A stretch of 64,000 nucleotides of DNA from Marinospirillum sp035271045 (GCF_035271045.1 NZ_DATESC010000021.1:1-64000); one strand, 5' to 3'; positions 34,421 through 44,020 are shown, counted from the stretch's first letter. Numbers and translations are program-made. The notes: generated by a model from the sequence alone, not told the origin.

Positions 34421-35482
34421 TTAAAGGTTTTGGTACAGGCTTTCAATCAAAGATTCAGCCAACTTCTGTGCTAATTCTTCTACAGCTTTATTGCTAGCAA
34501 CACTTGCCTCGGATGATACTGTTCGAGTGGTTGCATTTATAACATGTAAAGTACGTTTCTCTGCAGAGTTTATTTGAGTGCTAGCACTGGCATCAACATA
34601 ATTCAAACCTTTGCGCTCTACTCTGCTACTTTTTAATTGCATAACAAGGCGTAGGTCTGGCTGGCTATTAACTAAATTAAAACCTAGATCAGTTAAAGCA
34701 CTGGCTAACTTAGGTTGTAATGCTTGTGCTGCCTGAGTTTCTGCTTGTAGCTGAATACCCAAACTAGCTAACAGTTGAGCAATTTCAACTTCAATGTTTT
34801 CGACAGTTTGCCGTCTTGCTGCGTCTACCTGTGTCGCAGCACCTAAAAAAGTTAACTGTTCTAGTAACTGACGGCGTTCAACAAGTTCTTGCAAGCTAGG
34901 TTTTACATAGCGCACCCTGTCTAACTTGGCCGCAGTAGCTAAAGTACCTCGCTGAACAATACGGCTTTCTAGCTGGGCTAATTGCTTTAAAAGCTGTTGA
35001 GCGGCAGCGCTTGTATCGAGTTCTGCTAAGGCCCAAGCAGCCTTATTTTGTTCATCAACCCAGGTTTCTGTTACTTTAATGCCGCTTAATTCAACAGCAG
35101 CGGTTTTGCTGCTTATTTTTTGGTTTAAGTTTTCTTGTAGTTTGGTGTCACCCTTAAATTGCATGGTGGCACTTTTGCTGTAATCGGTTGAACTGCTTAT
35201 TTCAACACGAATACCCGCTAACAAGTCTGCTTTTGCTTTTTCTCTTGCTGTTTCTAATGCATTTGCCGAACGACCATAAACCTCAGAACTAGCTACGCCA
35301 TAAGCGTAGCCTGAACGTCTTGGTGGATTATTCACCCAGTCGGGCTGAATATTAACAGCAGCAGCGCTACTAAGCTGGCTTGCACTAATATCCATAGGCT
35401 GGAGGTTGTTTGTATTACAACCAACCAAACTAAAAGCAGTTAAAGCCAAGCCTAATAGTAAATAAGACGGTTTATTTAACAT
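34421..35482 (-). CDS. LPP20-domain lipoprotein, larger paralogue
   Basis: A 353-residue predicted lipoprotein with lipobox SLVGC near residue 22. Residues about 45-165 carry the LPP20 pattern (PDWVNNPPRRSGYAYGVAS, then a helix starting ALETAREKAKADLLAGI). The C-terminal part (about 220-350) includes DLRLVMQLKSSRVERKGLNYVDASAS and conserved Ala/Glu helices and may be a second periplasmic domain. It follows the LpoB-like gene by three bases, so the two are probably translated from one message. Function unknown; association with PBP activation is inferred from position. Confidence 0.72.
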   Translation of the reverse strand: MLNKPSYLLLGLALTAFSLVGCNTNNLQPMDISASQLSSAAAVNIQPDWVNNPPRRSGYAYGVASSEVYGRSANALETAREKAKADLLAGIRVEISSSTDYSKSATMQFKGDTKLQENLNQKISSKTAAVELSGIKVTETWVDEQNKAAWALAELDTSAAAQQLLKQLAQLESRIVQRGTLATAAKLDRVRYVKPSLQELVERRQLLEQLTFLGAATQVDAARRQTVENIEVEIAQLLASLGIQLQAETQAAQALQPKLASALTDLGFNLVNSQPDLRLVMQLKSSRVERKGLNYVDASASTQINSAEKRTLHVINATTRTVSSEASVASNKAVEELAQKLAESLIESLYQNL

Positions 35483-35485
35483 TGT

Positions 35486-36112
35486 TTAAAATCCGAATTT
35501 GCTACGCTGCTGGTGTTTTTGTAATTTCTTCTGACCCATCCAAACCTGTTTACCCGTTTGAATATCAATAAGGGTTAAGTCAATTTGATAGTTAGTTACT
35601 CGCGTGCCATCTAGCTGATCAACCCAAGAGTCAATCGAGCCTGATAAAGCAAAGTTAGCACCCTGTTCAGCCGCTAGCTTAGCTGCGGTATCGGCAGTGG
35701 CATTAAACTCTTGGTCTTTACGTTCATCGCGTAAAGCATCGCGCACATCGCCACCGGCAACAAAGTCAACACGACCAGAACGAATCATGGCGCGACGTAA
35801 ATCGTTAATAAAAGTTTCGACTGAAATGTGTTCGTGTGAGCGGTTACGCACGCCCATAACAATGACTGTCGGTTGACGATTACGTTTCTGATTCGCTTCT
35901 GCCCAGCGAGTAATCCAAGGGAAAGATAACATGTCGTCGATCATTTCTTCAGAAACTAAGCGCGAGTCAGTAGCATTCCAGCGGTCGGTTAAGGCCACTT
36001 CTTGTGAGGCATCTAAACGCTGCACTTTAGTACCACCACAGCCCGTTAAAGCCAAGACAGAAAAGCTTGCAACTAGCACTAAAGCTTTAAAGGTAAAGTT
36101 TGATTTATTCAT
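35486..36112 (-). CDS. lpoB: LpoB-like penicillin-binding-protein activator lipoprotein
   Basis: A 208-residue lipoprotein of the LpoB/YcfM family, which in E. coli stimulates the peptidoglycan synthase PBP1b from the outer membrane. The lipobox ALTGC is near residue 24; RPTVIVMGVRNRSHEHIS, FINDLRRAMIRSGRVDFV, ALSGSIDSWVDQ and YQIDLTLIDIQTGKQVW follow the LpoB pattern. The ATG at 36112 was chosen because it gives a clean lipoprotein signal; the frame is open up to 36283, but that extension lies wholly inside the upstream gene. The starts overlap by eight bases with the upstream stop, implying coupling. Confidence 0.83.
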   Translation of the reverse strand: MNKSNFTFKALVLVASFSVLALTGCGGTKVQRLDASQEVALTDRWNATDSRLVSEEMIDDMLSFPWITRWAEANQKRNRQPTVIVMGVRNRSHEHISVETFINDLRRAMIRSGRVDFVAGGDVRDALRDERKDQEFNATADTAAKLAAEQGANFALSGSIDSWVDQLDGTRVTNYQIDLTLIDIQTGKQVWMGQKKLQKHQQRSKFGF

Positions 36113-37868
36113 TTGATTCTCCTTTGGAAGTAACATCGATAGTCTGCTCATTTTTAACCAGCTCAACTTTATTTTTACTACGAACTTTCTCAACAATTTT
36201 AGGTATAGGCTGATTTGGATCAACAGCAAAAGTACGCATTCTAACAAGGCGCACTTCGCCTGCTTTAATTTTAACTTCTTCAATTTGCTCTAGTTGAAAA
36301 CCATCAGCGTCACTTATTAACTTAAGTTGATAATCACCTGCTGGTAAATTGGTACGCAAAGTACGTATTTCATAAGGTAAAGATAACCAAGAGCGAGTAT
36401 CGGCTGATGTACTAGCACCTGCTGCTAGGGCACAAATTTGGGCCGGTGCGCCAGCTTGAATACAGAGTGTTAAACGCAATGCTTCTACAGCCATAGCATT
36501 ATTCAACTCGGATCCAGCACCCACTAAATGTTGCGCCATAGCCAAGCCAGAAATACTATCGGCTAAGATTAAATCGCCTTTACTTTCACCATCAATCTCT
36601 AACCTACTTTTACCAATAGATAAGTCTTCATAATAAAGCAGAGGCACGCTTAAGCGTATACCAATACTTGACATAACTTGAAGAAGACCCAAAGATTCTA
36701 GCGTTGAATTTAGAGCCTTGGGAATGGATGTGGTTTTTTCATGATTTGAATTTAGCAAACTGACATAATCTTTAGCTCTGATTTTTTCAACAGCATTTAA
36801 CAGACCTTTGTCTGCGTACATGTAATAAAACCAAGCTAATTGATAAGCTTTTTCTTTAGGTGTACCTATAGGAACAGGACGAACAACCAACTTATTATCT
36901 TCAATGGTTGTCCAAAGATTCAGTTCGCCACGAGGTGCAATCATATCGACTTCTTGAACAATAACTAATTGTCCCTTGCCTTTAGTCGATAAGTTCAGTT
37001 CTTGACGCTTAGCCGGACTAAGTTTGTTAGTTGCAATTCTGCTCCAGCGTCTATCACCTTTTGCTTTAAGCATACGAGCAGTATCAAACCAAGCTTGACT
37101 AACCATATCAGTGCTTAAGCTGTATTGTTTAACATAGCCTTGCTCATATAGTTTTGCAGCACGCTCATAACTAACCCGCGCAGAATCTATTTCACCCATT
37201 TTTTCAAACAGGGTTGCTATTACATAGTGACTAAAAGCATTGTCCCTAAAAATCAATTCTTTAGGGTTAATTACTTCACCGTTAAGCTCGGCATAAATCT
37301 GTTGAAATTTGTACAGTAGTGACTTTTTTTCTTCTTTTGCTATTTCGTAATCACCGACCTTAAACACATTCTCATCTAATAAAAGTATTGCACGGCGCGC
37401 TTCTATGCGGGCAGAATCTAATAGCGTTTGTGTTTCTTGGCGTGAAGTAGTGGCTTCAGCTAAATAAAAATAATTAAGCATTTTAAAATAGTTGATATAA
37501 ACCCGCTCAATAATATTGCCGCGGTAGGTAGTCAGGCTTGCATTAGCACTAGCCCGCACAGCTAGGTCTCCAAAGCTAACAGTATAAAGCTCATCGGCTA
37601 GCTTGTCGGCAGTGTCTAAATGCTTAAGGCTAACTCGATAATTACCTTTAAGCTGATTAACAACACCTAGCTCAACCTCTTTTAGAAGCTGATTACGCTC
37701 AGCTTCTAAAAGTAGATTAATCTCATCTGCAGCAGCGGCATATTCACCATAGCGCATCAGTGTTTTTGTCTCTTCCATTTTATTAGAATGGCTTGCACAA
37801 CCCGAAACAAGCACCAGCGCAAAGCAGGTTAACACTGCCCTTGCTATTTTTTCTTTAAACATTGCCAC
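36105..37868 (-). CDS. COG3014-like lipoprotein with TPR-type helices
   Basis: A 587-residue predicted lipoprotein: lipobox VSGCASH near residue 24, then helical repeats (about 30-260) including YGEYAAAADEINLLLE, YINYFKMLNYFYLAE and FEKMGEIDSARVSYERAAKLYEQG. The second half is beta-rich, with a PEGA-like segment LRTNLPAGDYQLKLISDADG near 510-530. Proteins of this type stand next to lpoB in Vibrio and Shewanella as I recall (COG3014), but no function is established. It overlaps lpoB by eight bases. Confidence 0.7.
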   Translation of the reverse strand: MAMFKEKIARAVLTCFALVLVSGCASHSNKMEETKTLMRYGEYAAAADEINLLLEAERNQLLKEVELGVVNQLKGNYRVSLKHLDTADKLADELYTVSFGDLAVRASANASLTTYRGNIIERVYINYFKMLNYFYLAEATTSRQETQTLLDSARIEARRAILLLDENVFKVGDYEIAKEEKKSLLYKFQQIYAELNGEVINPKELIFRDNAFSHYVIATLFEKMGEIDSARVSYERAAKLYEQGYVKQYSLSTDMVSQAWFDTARMLKAKGDRRWSRIATNKLSPAKRQELNLSTKGKGQLVIVQEVDMIAPRGELNLWTTIEDNKLVVRPVPIGTPKEKAYQLAWFYYMYADKGLLNAVEKIRAKDYVSLLNSNHEKTTSIPKALNSTLESLGLLQVMSSIGIRLSVPLLYYEDLSIGKSRLEIDGESKGDLILADSISGLAMAQHLVGAGSELNNAMAVEALRLTLCIQAGAPAQICALAAGASTSADTRSWLSLPYEIRTLRTNLPAGDYQLKLISDADGFQLEQIEEVKIKAGEVRLVRMRTFAVDPNQPIPKIVEKVRSKNKVELVKNEQTIDVTSKGESNE

Positions 37869-37897
37869 ACCCTATGTAGTTTTTTATTTTTATAATA

Positions 37898-38089
37898 TCA
37901 ATAGCTTTTTATTTCTTTTTCTAATCTACGTCCAGCAGCATCCGTTTCTCTTTGCGCTCGATCAATAGCTTCACGCTTCTTTTGCTCTTTGTAGACAGCA
38001 TGCTTCTCTTTTTCAACAGGACTCAATCCAGAACAACCAGTTAAAAAAACAGCCATTGTTAGTGCTAAGGCAACCCATATTTTATTCAT
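37898..38089 (-). CDS. Small lipoprotein, 63 residues
   Basis: A short predicted lipoprotein: signal MNKIWVALALTMAVFLTGC with the lipobox LTGC at residues 16-19, and a mature part of about 44 residues that is a highly charged helix (EKEKHAVYKEQKKREAIDRA). It overlaps the upstream hydrolase stop by eight bases and lies 29 bases before the COG3014-like gene, and a GAG-rich site precedes the ATG. I do not recognise a family; the size and charged helix recall small envelope-tethering lipoproteins such as Lpp, without evidence for that role. Confidence 0.65.
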   Translation of the reverse strand: MNKIWVALALTMAVFLTGCSGLSPVEKEKHAVYKEQKKREAIDRAQRETDAAGRRLEKEIKSY

Positions 38090-39071
38090 TTTTCTCTCTC
38101 TTATTAATGTTAACTAACCATTGATCTAAGCAATCAAATACCTGTAAACGTTGAGCTTCTCCATCATTTAGTAGCTGATGGGCACCTTCCTTAATAATTT
38201 TAGTAACGGCTTGAGGCAACAACTTATGCAAGACACCTAAATTATATTGCCAATCAACCGTAGAGTCTGCATCTCCCTGTATAATTAATGCCTCGACACT
38301 ATTTGGTTTAGTGCTTTCTATCTGTTTTATCCAGCGCCCTAATGCAATGATCCATGCTAAAGGCAGTTGCTTACTTTGCAAACAATCTTGCTGCTGAACA
38401 AATTTTAAAAATGCAGTGTCATTTGAATTAACAGTGAATTTTCTAGGTAAGTTTTTGATAAACAAACGCGGCAACCATAACCATTTAGCTAACTTAGTCT
38501 GCCAAGCTACAGGTCTAATAAGCGGCGCAAATAATACCGTAGCATCAAATTTATTCACTGTTAGTTGGTGCTCAAGTGCAATAGCACCCCCCGTTGAAAA
38601 ACCACTTAATAACCAAGGTTTAGGCATATTATTAATCGTTAAAATTTCAATTAATGCAGTCAGTATTTTTTGATAATCAGTAAAACTATTAATACTAGCG
38701 CGTTCGCCACTGGATAAACCATGTCCCAGTAAATCAATTGTCAAATAGTATAATTTATTTTTTAATGCCCAGCGCTGTAAAGAAGGATAGCTAGCACCGT
38801 GATCATAATAACCGTGTAAATGTACTAAAGTGCCCTTAGCGCTTTCATTAACACATCCAGTCGGTTGAAAAGCTTGTGTCCATAAACGTTCTTGGTTAAG
38901 TATTACCCAACCTGCGCGTGCTTTAGCCATGCCACTTTGGTGTTTATTATTTGCTAATTGGTAAAAGTTTAAATAAGCAGCATAATCTTTGGGTAAATGC
39001 TCCATCCATTTTGCTTGAAAAAAAGTTGCCGGCCAAAGCCTAAGCCTTACCTTAAAATCCGCGCATTGCAT
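38082..39071 (-). CDS. Alpha/beta hydrolase of the lysophospholipase/monoacylglycerol lipase type
   Basis: A 329-residue serine hydrolase (Hydrolase_4/S33-like). Seen: LVHLHGYYDHGASY (oxyanion region) near 80-95, DLLGHGLSSGERASINSF, the nucleophile elbow GFSTGG near residue 157, the acidic residue in IIQGDADSTVDW near 265, and the histidine in EGAHQLLNDGE near 296. No signal peptide is obvious, so it probably acts in the cytoplasm on lipids or esters. AAGGAG lies six bases before the ATG. First gene of the envelope operon. Confidence 0.8.
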   Translation of the reverse strand: MQCADFKVRLRLWPATFFQAKWMEHLPKDYAAYLNFYQLANNKHQSGMAKARAGWVILNQERLWTQAFQPTGCVNESAKGTLVHLHGYYDHGASYPSLQRWALKNKLYYLTIDLLGHGLSSGERASINSFTDYQKILTALIEILTINNMPKPWLLSGFSTGGAIALEHQLTVNKFDATVLFAPLIRPVAWQTKLAKWLWLPRLFIKNLPRKFTVNSNDTAFLKFVQQQDCLQSKQLPLAWIIALGRWIKQIESTKPNSVEALIIQGDADSTVDWQYNLGVLHKLLPQAVTKIIKEGAHQLLNDGEAQRLQVFDCLDQWLVNINKREKNE

Positions 39072-39293
39072 TCACTGCTCCTTAAATAGAACAAATTTTT
39101 GTTAAAAATTTACAACACATCTTCACCTAAAGGTAGGATGTATTTCCTAATAAATTGCTGTATCTTCTTAACATCAAAAAATTGTAGCACTCTGTAATTT
39201 TACTACATTAAACAAAACGTTAACTGCTGTTTTATAGCAAAATTAATAGCATCTACACTTTAGTTAACTTAACTGAGCCAAGAGGCGATTTAC
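39072..39293. other. 222-base intergenic control region before glcB
   Basis: AT-rich divergent region between the hydrolase gene and glcB. A possible plus-strand promoter is TTGTAG near 39182 with TACATT 16 bases later; it is weak. GAGG lies nine bases before the glcB ATG. No riboswitch, hairpin terminator or convincing operator was seen. Confidence 0.4.
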
Positions 39294-41477
39294 ATGACTG
39301 ATCGTGTTCAAGCCGGCGGACTTCAAGTCGCCAAAACGCTTTATAACTTTATTAATGAACAAGCCATTTTAGGTAGCGGAATTACAAGTGACGCTTTTTG
39401 GGCTGGACTAGACGCACTGGTTCACGAGCTGGCACCTAAAAATATTGCGCTATTACAAAAGCGTGATGCGCTACAAGCCAAAATTGATGCTTGGCACCAA
39501 GCTAACAAAGGTGCGTTTGATTTTACTGCTTACAAAGCCTTTTTAACTGAAATTGGTTATTTACAGCCAGAAGGCGAAGATTTCCAAGCCAGTACCGCTA
39601 AAGTTGATACTGAAATTGCCCTGCAAGCTGGCCCGCAATTAGTTGTGCCTATTACTAATGCACGTTTTGCGCTAAATGCAGTGAATGCGCGCTGGGGTAG
39701 TTTGTATGATGCGCTTTACGGCACCGATGCACTACCCGAAGATAACGGCGCTGATAAAGGCCCAGGCTATAACCCTGTGCGTGGCGAAAGAGTGATTGCC
39801 TTTGCTCGTGACTTTTTAGATCAAAGTGCGCCACTTGAAGGCGCTAGCCATAAAGATGCAGCTGGTTACACACTAGTTGACGGTCAATTAAGCGTTAGCT
39901 TAAAAGATGGCAACACCACTAACCTAAAAACAACCGGCCTAAAAAATCCTGCTCAGCTTAAAGGTTTTACTGGCGAAGCGAACAAGCCAAGCAGCCTACT
40001 GTTAGAAAACAACGGTATGCACTTTGAAATTCAAATCGACCCTAACCACCATATAGGCCAGGTTGATGCTGCTGGTGTTAAAGACGTTCTAATGGAAGCC
40101 GCACTAACCACCATTATGGACTGTGAAGATTCAGTTGCAGCGGTAGATGCTGAAGACAAAACCCTTGCTTACAGCAACTGGTTAGGTTTAATGCAAGGTA
40201 ACTTAGAAGAGCCTGTTTCTAAAGGCGGTAAAACTTTTACTCGCACCATGAACACCGACCGTGAATACACCAACCCTCAGGGTGAAAGCTTCACGCTACC
40301 GGGTCGTTCGCTAATGTTTATTCGTAATGTGGGTCATTTAATGACCAATCCTGCGATTCTGCTAAAAGATGGTTCAGAAATTCCAGAAGGCATTATGGAC
40401 TGTGCAGTAACGGCGCTAATCGCTAAGCATGACTTGTTAGGTAAAAACCAACTAACTAACTCTCGCACTGGCAGTATGTACATAGTTAAACCAAAAATGC
40501 ACGGCCCAGAAGAAGTAGCGTTTGCTGATGAGCTGTTTGGCAAGGTTGAAGACCTGCTTGACCTAGAACGCTTTACCCTAAAAATGGGCATTATGGATGA
40601 AGAACGCCGTACTACGGTAAACCTAAAAGCCTGTATTCGTGCTGCTAAAGACCGCGTTGCTTTTATTAACACTGGTTTCTTAGACCGTACCGGCGATGAA
40701 ATGCACACCTCGATGGAAGCGGGTCCAATGATTCGTAAAGGCGATATGAAAGCAGCCAGCTGGATTCATGCCTACGAACAGTGGAACGTGGATATTGGCC
40801 TAAGCACTGGCTTAAAAGGCCGCGCCCAAATTGGTAAGGGTATGTGGGCGATGCCCGATTTAATGGCAGAAATGTTGAAGCAAAAAATTGGCCACCCTAA
40901 AGCCGGTGCTAATACTGCTTGGGTTCCCTCGCCAACTGCCGCTACCTTACACGCCCTGCATTACCATCAGGTGAATGTAGCTGAAGTACAAGAAAAGCTG
41001 AAATCACGTGAACGCGCCAACCTGGATGATATTCTAACCATTCCTGTAGCAACTGACCCTAACTGGTCAGCTGAAGAAATTCAGCAAGAGTTAGATAACA
41101 ATGCTCAGGGTATTTTAGGCTATGTAGTGCGCTGGGTTGACCAAGGCGTGGGCTGTTCTAAAGTACCAGATATTAACAATATTGGCCTAATGGAAGACCG
41201 TGCTACCCTGCGTATTTCTAGCCAGCACATTGCCAACTGGTTACACCACGGCATTTGCAGCAAAGAACAAGTGATTGAAACCCTTAAGCGCATGGCCAAA
41301 GTGGTGGATGAGCAGAACGCTGCTGATCCTATCTATGTGCCTATGCATAAAGACTTCGATGCATCCGTTGCTTTCCAAGCAGCGCTTGAACTGGTAATTG
41401 ACGGTCGTGCCCAACCCAATGGCTATACCGAACCTGTTCTGCATCGCAGCCGCCTGAAGCTAAAAGCCCAAGGCTAA
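39294..41477 (+). CDS. glcB: Malate synthase G
   Basis: A 727-residue enzyme condensing glyoxylate with acetyl-CoA to malate; length matches E. coli GlcB (723). Characteristic blocks are RWGSLYDALYGTDALPE, NNGMHFEIQIDP, TTIMDCEDSVAAVDAEDK, FIRNVGHLMTNPAI, GIMDEERRTTVNLKACI (catalytic Arg/Glu/Asp region) and FINTGFLDRTGDEMHTSMEAGP. It stands alone, without glcDEF or aceA, so glyoxylate supply must come from elsewhere. It could take up acetyl-CoA from the aromatic pathway when the cell grows on two-carbon units. Confidence 0.97.
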   Translation: MTDRVQAGGLQVAKTLYNFINEQAILGSGITSDAFWAGLDALVHELAPKNIALLQKRDALQAKIDAWHQANKGAFDFTAYKAFLTEIGYLQPEGEDFQASTAKVDTEIALQAGPQLVVPITNARFALNAVNARWGSLYDALYGTDALPEDNGADKGPGYNPVRGERVIAFARDFLDQSAPLEGASHKDAAGYTLVDGQLSVSLKDGNTTNLKTTGLKNPAQLKGFTGEANKPSSLLLENNGMHFEIQIDPNHHIGQVDAAGVKDVLMEAALTTIMDCEDSVAAVDAEDKTLAYSNWLGLMQGNLEEPVSKGGKTFTRTMNTDREYTNPQGESFTLPGRSLMFIRNVGHLMTNPAILLKDGSEIPEGIMDCAVTALIAKHDLLGKNQLTNSRTGSMYIVKPKMHGPEEVAFADELFGKVEDLLDLERFTLKMGIMDEERRTTVNLKACIRAAKDRVAFINTGFLDRTGDEMHTSMEAGPMIRKGDMKAASWIHAYEQWNVDIGLSTGLKGRAQIGKGMWAMPDLMAEMLKQKIGHPKAGANTAWVPSPTAATLHALHYHQVNVAEVQEKLKSRERANLDDILTIPVATDPNWSAEEIQQELDNNAQGILGYVVRWVDQGVGCSKVPDINNIGLMEDRATLRISSQHIANWLHHGICSKEQVIETLKRMAKVVDEQNAADPIYVPMHKDFDASVAFQAALELVIDGRAQPNGYTEPVLHRSRLKLKAQG

Positions 41478-41506
41478 TAAGTAGCTTTTTTACCCTAAAG
41501 GTTACT

Positions 41507-41543
41507 GCAATAAAGCCGAGCTAAGCTCGGCTTTATTGTTTTT
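41507..41543 (+). terminator. Rho-independent terminator after glcB
   Basis: A 14-base-pair stem (AATAAAGCCGAGC paired with GCTCGGCTTTATT) with a three-base TAA loop, followed by TTTTT. It begins about 30 bases after the glcB stop and may also stop the convergent histidine-kinase transcript. Confidence 0.9.
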
Positions 41544-41576
41544 GCTGTTTAAAATTAGTTCAATATCTGTAAATTA

Positions 41577-42902
41577 TCACGGCAATTTTAAACTAACTTC
41601 AAAGCCATCTTCACGCCCCTTAGCCGGTGAGTAAAGCACCAGCTTAGTACCAACGCCAAGAGCAATAGTCTGGGCTATAGCCAAACCTAAGCCTGAACCA
41701 CTGGCCAAAGTTTTGGAGCGCACAAAACGTTCTGTTAAATGCTGCATATCTTCTGCTGGCACAATTGGCCCTGCATTAACAACTCGCAAAACACCTTCAA
41801 TCGTTAGATGAACTTCCACTGGCTGATTTGCTGCACCATGTTTTAAGGCATTCTCAATCAAATTACGCATTAAAATAGCCAAGGCATCAGGGTCGACAAG
41901 CGAAGTAACCGGCTTTGCTTCAGGCAAAAATAATTTAACCCTAGCTTTAGCTTCTAAACTTAGCTCACCAAGCAGATAACCCAGTATTTGACCTAGGTCA
42001 TAAGGGGCTTCAACCAAAAAACCACCTAGGTCAGCCTTAGCTAGCTGCAGTAACTTTTCGGATAGGTTTGCCAGTTCGCCTAGTGATTTTTCAATGCGTA
42101 TAGCCCGCTCTTTTAAAGAGCCGTCAGGTACTTCATGACGCAAACGCTGGGCTTGTGCCAAAGCTGCCGCCAAGGGTGTGCGTAACTCGTGGGCGCTATT
42201 GGCAGTAAAACTACGTTCTGCTTCTAGGGTAAAACGCAGCCTTGCTAATAGATGATTCACTGCCTCAGCAATAGGTAGAATTTCAGTGGGTAAATTATTT
42301 GCAGCCACTGGCGTTAAATCATTCGCACCTCGTGCTTCCAGTGCATCACGATAAGTCTTCACCCCACCTAGGCTATAACCAACAAATAACCAAATACCCA
42401 ACAGGCTAAGGGGTATTAAAAAAATTAAAGGTAAAAGCAAAAGTTTTAATGATTGCCTTAATGCCTGATTGCGTGAAGCTAAAGGTTCTGCTACTTCAAT
42501 AAAAATAGTGCCACTAACGGCACTTGCACCATAAAGCCGATGGGTTGCTCTAGTACGCAAGCCTAACTGAGGCTTAGCAGGAAAAATTGCTGCATCTACA
42601 GCGTGGGATTGCAGCAAGGGGGTTCCATCAGCACTTCGCACCAGATAGGTGATGTATTCATCGTGAGGGTGTAAAGCAACAACTTGCTGGAGTAGATCGG
42701 GGGTTTCACGGTTAAGGATTTCTACTACTGCTAAAGACAACATTCGCTGGGCGACTTCTTCAAGTGAGCTATCTAAAGCTTTGTTAAGCGTTTTAGTCAG
42801 CATAGCGGCTATTAATAAGGTTATTGTCAGCCATAACACAACCAAACCTAAGGTTAGTCCTACACCTAAGCGACGCTGCAAACTGATTGGCCTAGATTTC
42901 AT
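41577..42902 (-). CDS. Sensor histidine kinase (QseC/PmrB type)
   Basis: A 441-residue membrane kinase: membrane helix about 17-38, periplasmic domain about 40-145, second helix about 150-170, a HAMP-like linker, the phosphorylated His in SAHELRTPLAAAL near residue 237, N box LMRNLIENALKHG near 345, and G boxes including GSGLGLAIAQ near 405. It starts four bases inside the end of the response-regulator gene. The nearby PepSY gene is a common companion of QseBC-type systems; the signal is not known. Confidence 0.9.
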   Translation of the reverse strand: MKSRPISLQRRLGVGLTLGLVVLWLTITLLIAAMLTKTLNKALDSSLEEVAQRMLSLAVVEILNRETPDLLQQVVALHPHDEYITYLVRSADGTPLLQSHAVDAAIFPAKPQLGLRTRATHRLYGASAVSGTIFIEVAEPLASRNQALRQSLKLLLLPLIFLIPLSLLGIWLFVGYSLGGVKTYRDALEARGANDLTPVAANNLPTEILPIAEAVNHLLARLRFTLEAERSFTANSAHELRTPLAAALAQAQRLRHEVPDGSLKERAIRIEKSLGELANLSEKLLQLAKADLGGFLVEAPYDLGQILGYLLGELSLEAKARVKLFLPEAKPVTSLVDPDALAILMRNLIENALKHGAANQPVEVHLTIEGVLRVVNAGPIVPAEDMQHLTERFVRSKTLASGSGLGLAIAQTIALGVGTKLVLYSPAKGREDGFEVSLKLP

Positions 42903-43561
42903 TGTTTCACCAGCCGATAACCCATACCTCGAACAGTTTCTATTAGGTCATGCCCTAACTTTTTTCTTAGCCGACTTATATGCACTTCAACAGCATTACT
43001 TTCTATCTCTGCACCAAAAGCATAAAGGTTATCTTCAAGCTGGGCACGAGATAACAGTGCGCCCGAATGCTGTAAAAGTGCTTCAAATACCGCCCACTCT
43101 TTAGCGGTTAAATTGATGAGCATTTTGCCACGAGCAACCTTATGACTAACCAAATCAACCTTTAAGTCTTTTAGCTGTATAACAGGGCTAGGATTACCAC
43201 TAGAGCGCCGAGCAACCGCAGCAATTCGTGCAGACAGCTCATCTAAATCAAAAGGCTTAACAAGATAGTCATCGGCACCCGCATTTAACCCTGCGATACG
43301 GTCTGTTAGCTGGTCTAAAGCCGTTAGAATTATAATAGGCGTAGTATTACCGGCTTGGCGTAACTTTTTTAAAAAGTCCAGCCCCTTACCGTCTGGCAGC
43401 AATAAATCCAGCAAAATTAAATCATAATCTGTGGTTGCAACGCTGGTTTGTGCATGGGCTAGGCACTGCATCCAATCCACCGCATAACCGGCATCCGTTA
43501 TTTGTTCCCTAACCGCCTCACCTAAAGAAACTGAATCTTCAACTAATAATAAGCGCATCAA
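42899..43561 (-). CDS. OmpR-family response regulator (QseB/PmrA type)
   Basis: A 220-residue regulator: receiver domain (1-115) with phosphorylated Asp52 in LLDLLLPDG, acidic pocket Glu8-Asp9, and Lys in DDYLVKPFDL; C-terminal winged helix (about 125-220) with LTAKEWAVFEALLQHSGALLSR and SNAVEVHISRLRKKLG, ending GMGYRLVK. It is transcribed divergently from the PepSY gene across 147 bases, so it probably controls that gene and itself. Confidence 0.92.
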   Translation of the reverse strand: MMRLLLVEDSVSLGEAVREQITDAGYAVDWMQCLAHAQTSVATTDYDLILLDLLLPDGKGLDFLKKLRQAGNTTPIIILTALDQLTDRIAGLNAGADDYLVKPFDLDELSARIAAVARRSSGNPSPVIQLKDLKVDLVSHKVARGKMLINLTAKEWAVFEALLQHSGALLSRAQLEDNLYAFGAEIESNAVEVHISRLRKKLGHDLIETVRGMGYRLVKQ

Positions 43562-43708
43562 CGCACCTCTTTTAATCCTAGTTTTTTTAAGTTTAGCAGC
43601 TCAAGCTGACAGCCAGCTTAAAGCTAAAAGAAATAAAAAATTGCTTTCTTCAGGTTACGGTAAGCTTCGCAGCCTAGACTTACTACTCCAACCTAGAAGG
43701 AGAAAGTC

Positions 43709-44020
43709 ATGAAAAAGTTATTACTCGTTACCACCCTAGTCGCTAGCAGCCTAATGGCAGGAACTGCCTTGGCTAGCAAAGATTGCCAAGACCCAGTAGC
43801 AGACTGGCAACCTAAAGAGAATTTAAGCCAAATGTTGGAGACAGCCGGCTGGACAGTTAACCGAATTAAAGTAGACGATGGCTGCTATGAAATTAAAGGT
43901 TATGACCAGCAAAACAACAAAATTGAAGCTGAATATTACCCAGCCACTTTGCGCTTGCGTAAATTTGAAATTGAGTTTGATAAAGATGCACTAATACCCG
44001 ACCACCTACCCAGCAAATAA
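43709..44020 (+). CDS. Periplasmic PepSY-domain protein
   Basis: A 103-residue exported protein: signal peptide ending near ALA-SKD (residues 1-22), then one PepSY_2-type domain (NLSQMLETAGWTVNRIKVDDG and CYEIKGYDQQNNKIEAEYYP). AGAAGGAG precedes the ATG by about seven bases. Small PepSY proteins are frequently divergent from QseBC/PmrAB-like operons and may modulate the sensor or a protease; this is inference from position. Two cysteines (CQDP and CYEIKG) could form a disulphide. Confidence 0.8.
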   Translation: MKKLLLVTTLVASSLMAGTALASKDCQDPVADWQPKENLSQMLETAGWTVNRIKVDDGCYEIKGYDQQNNKIEAEYYPATLRLRKFEIEFDKDALIPDHLPSK

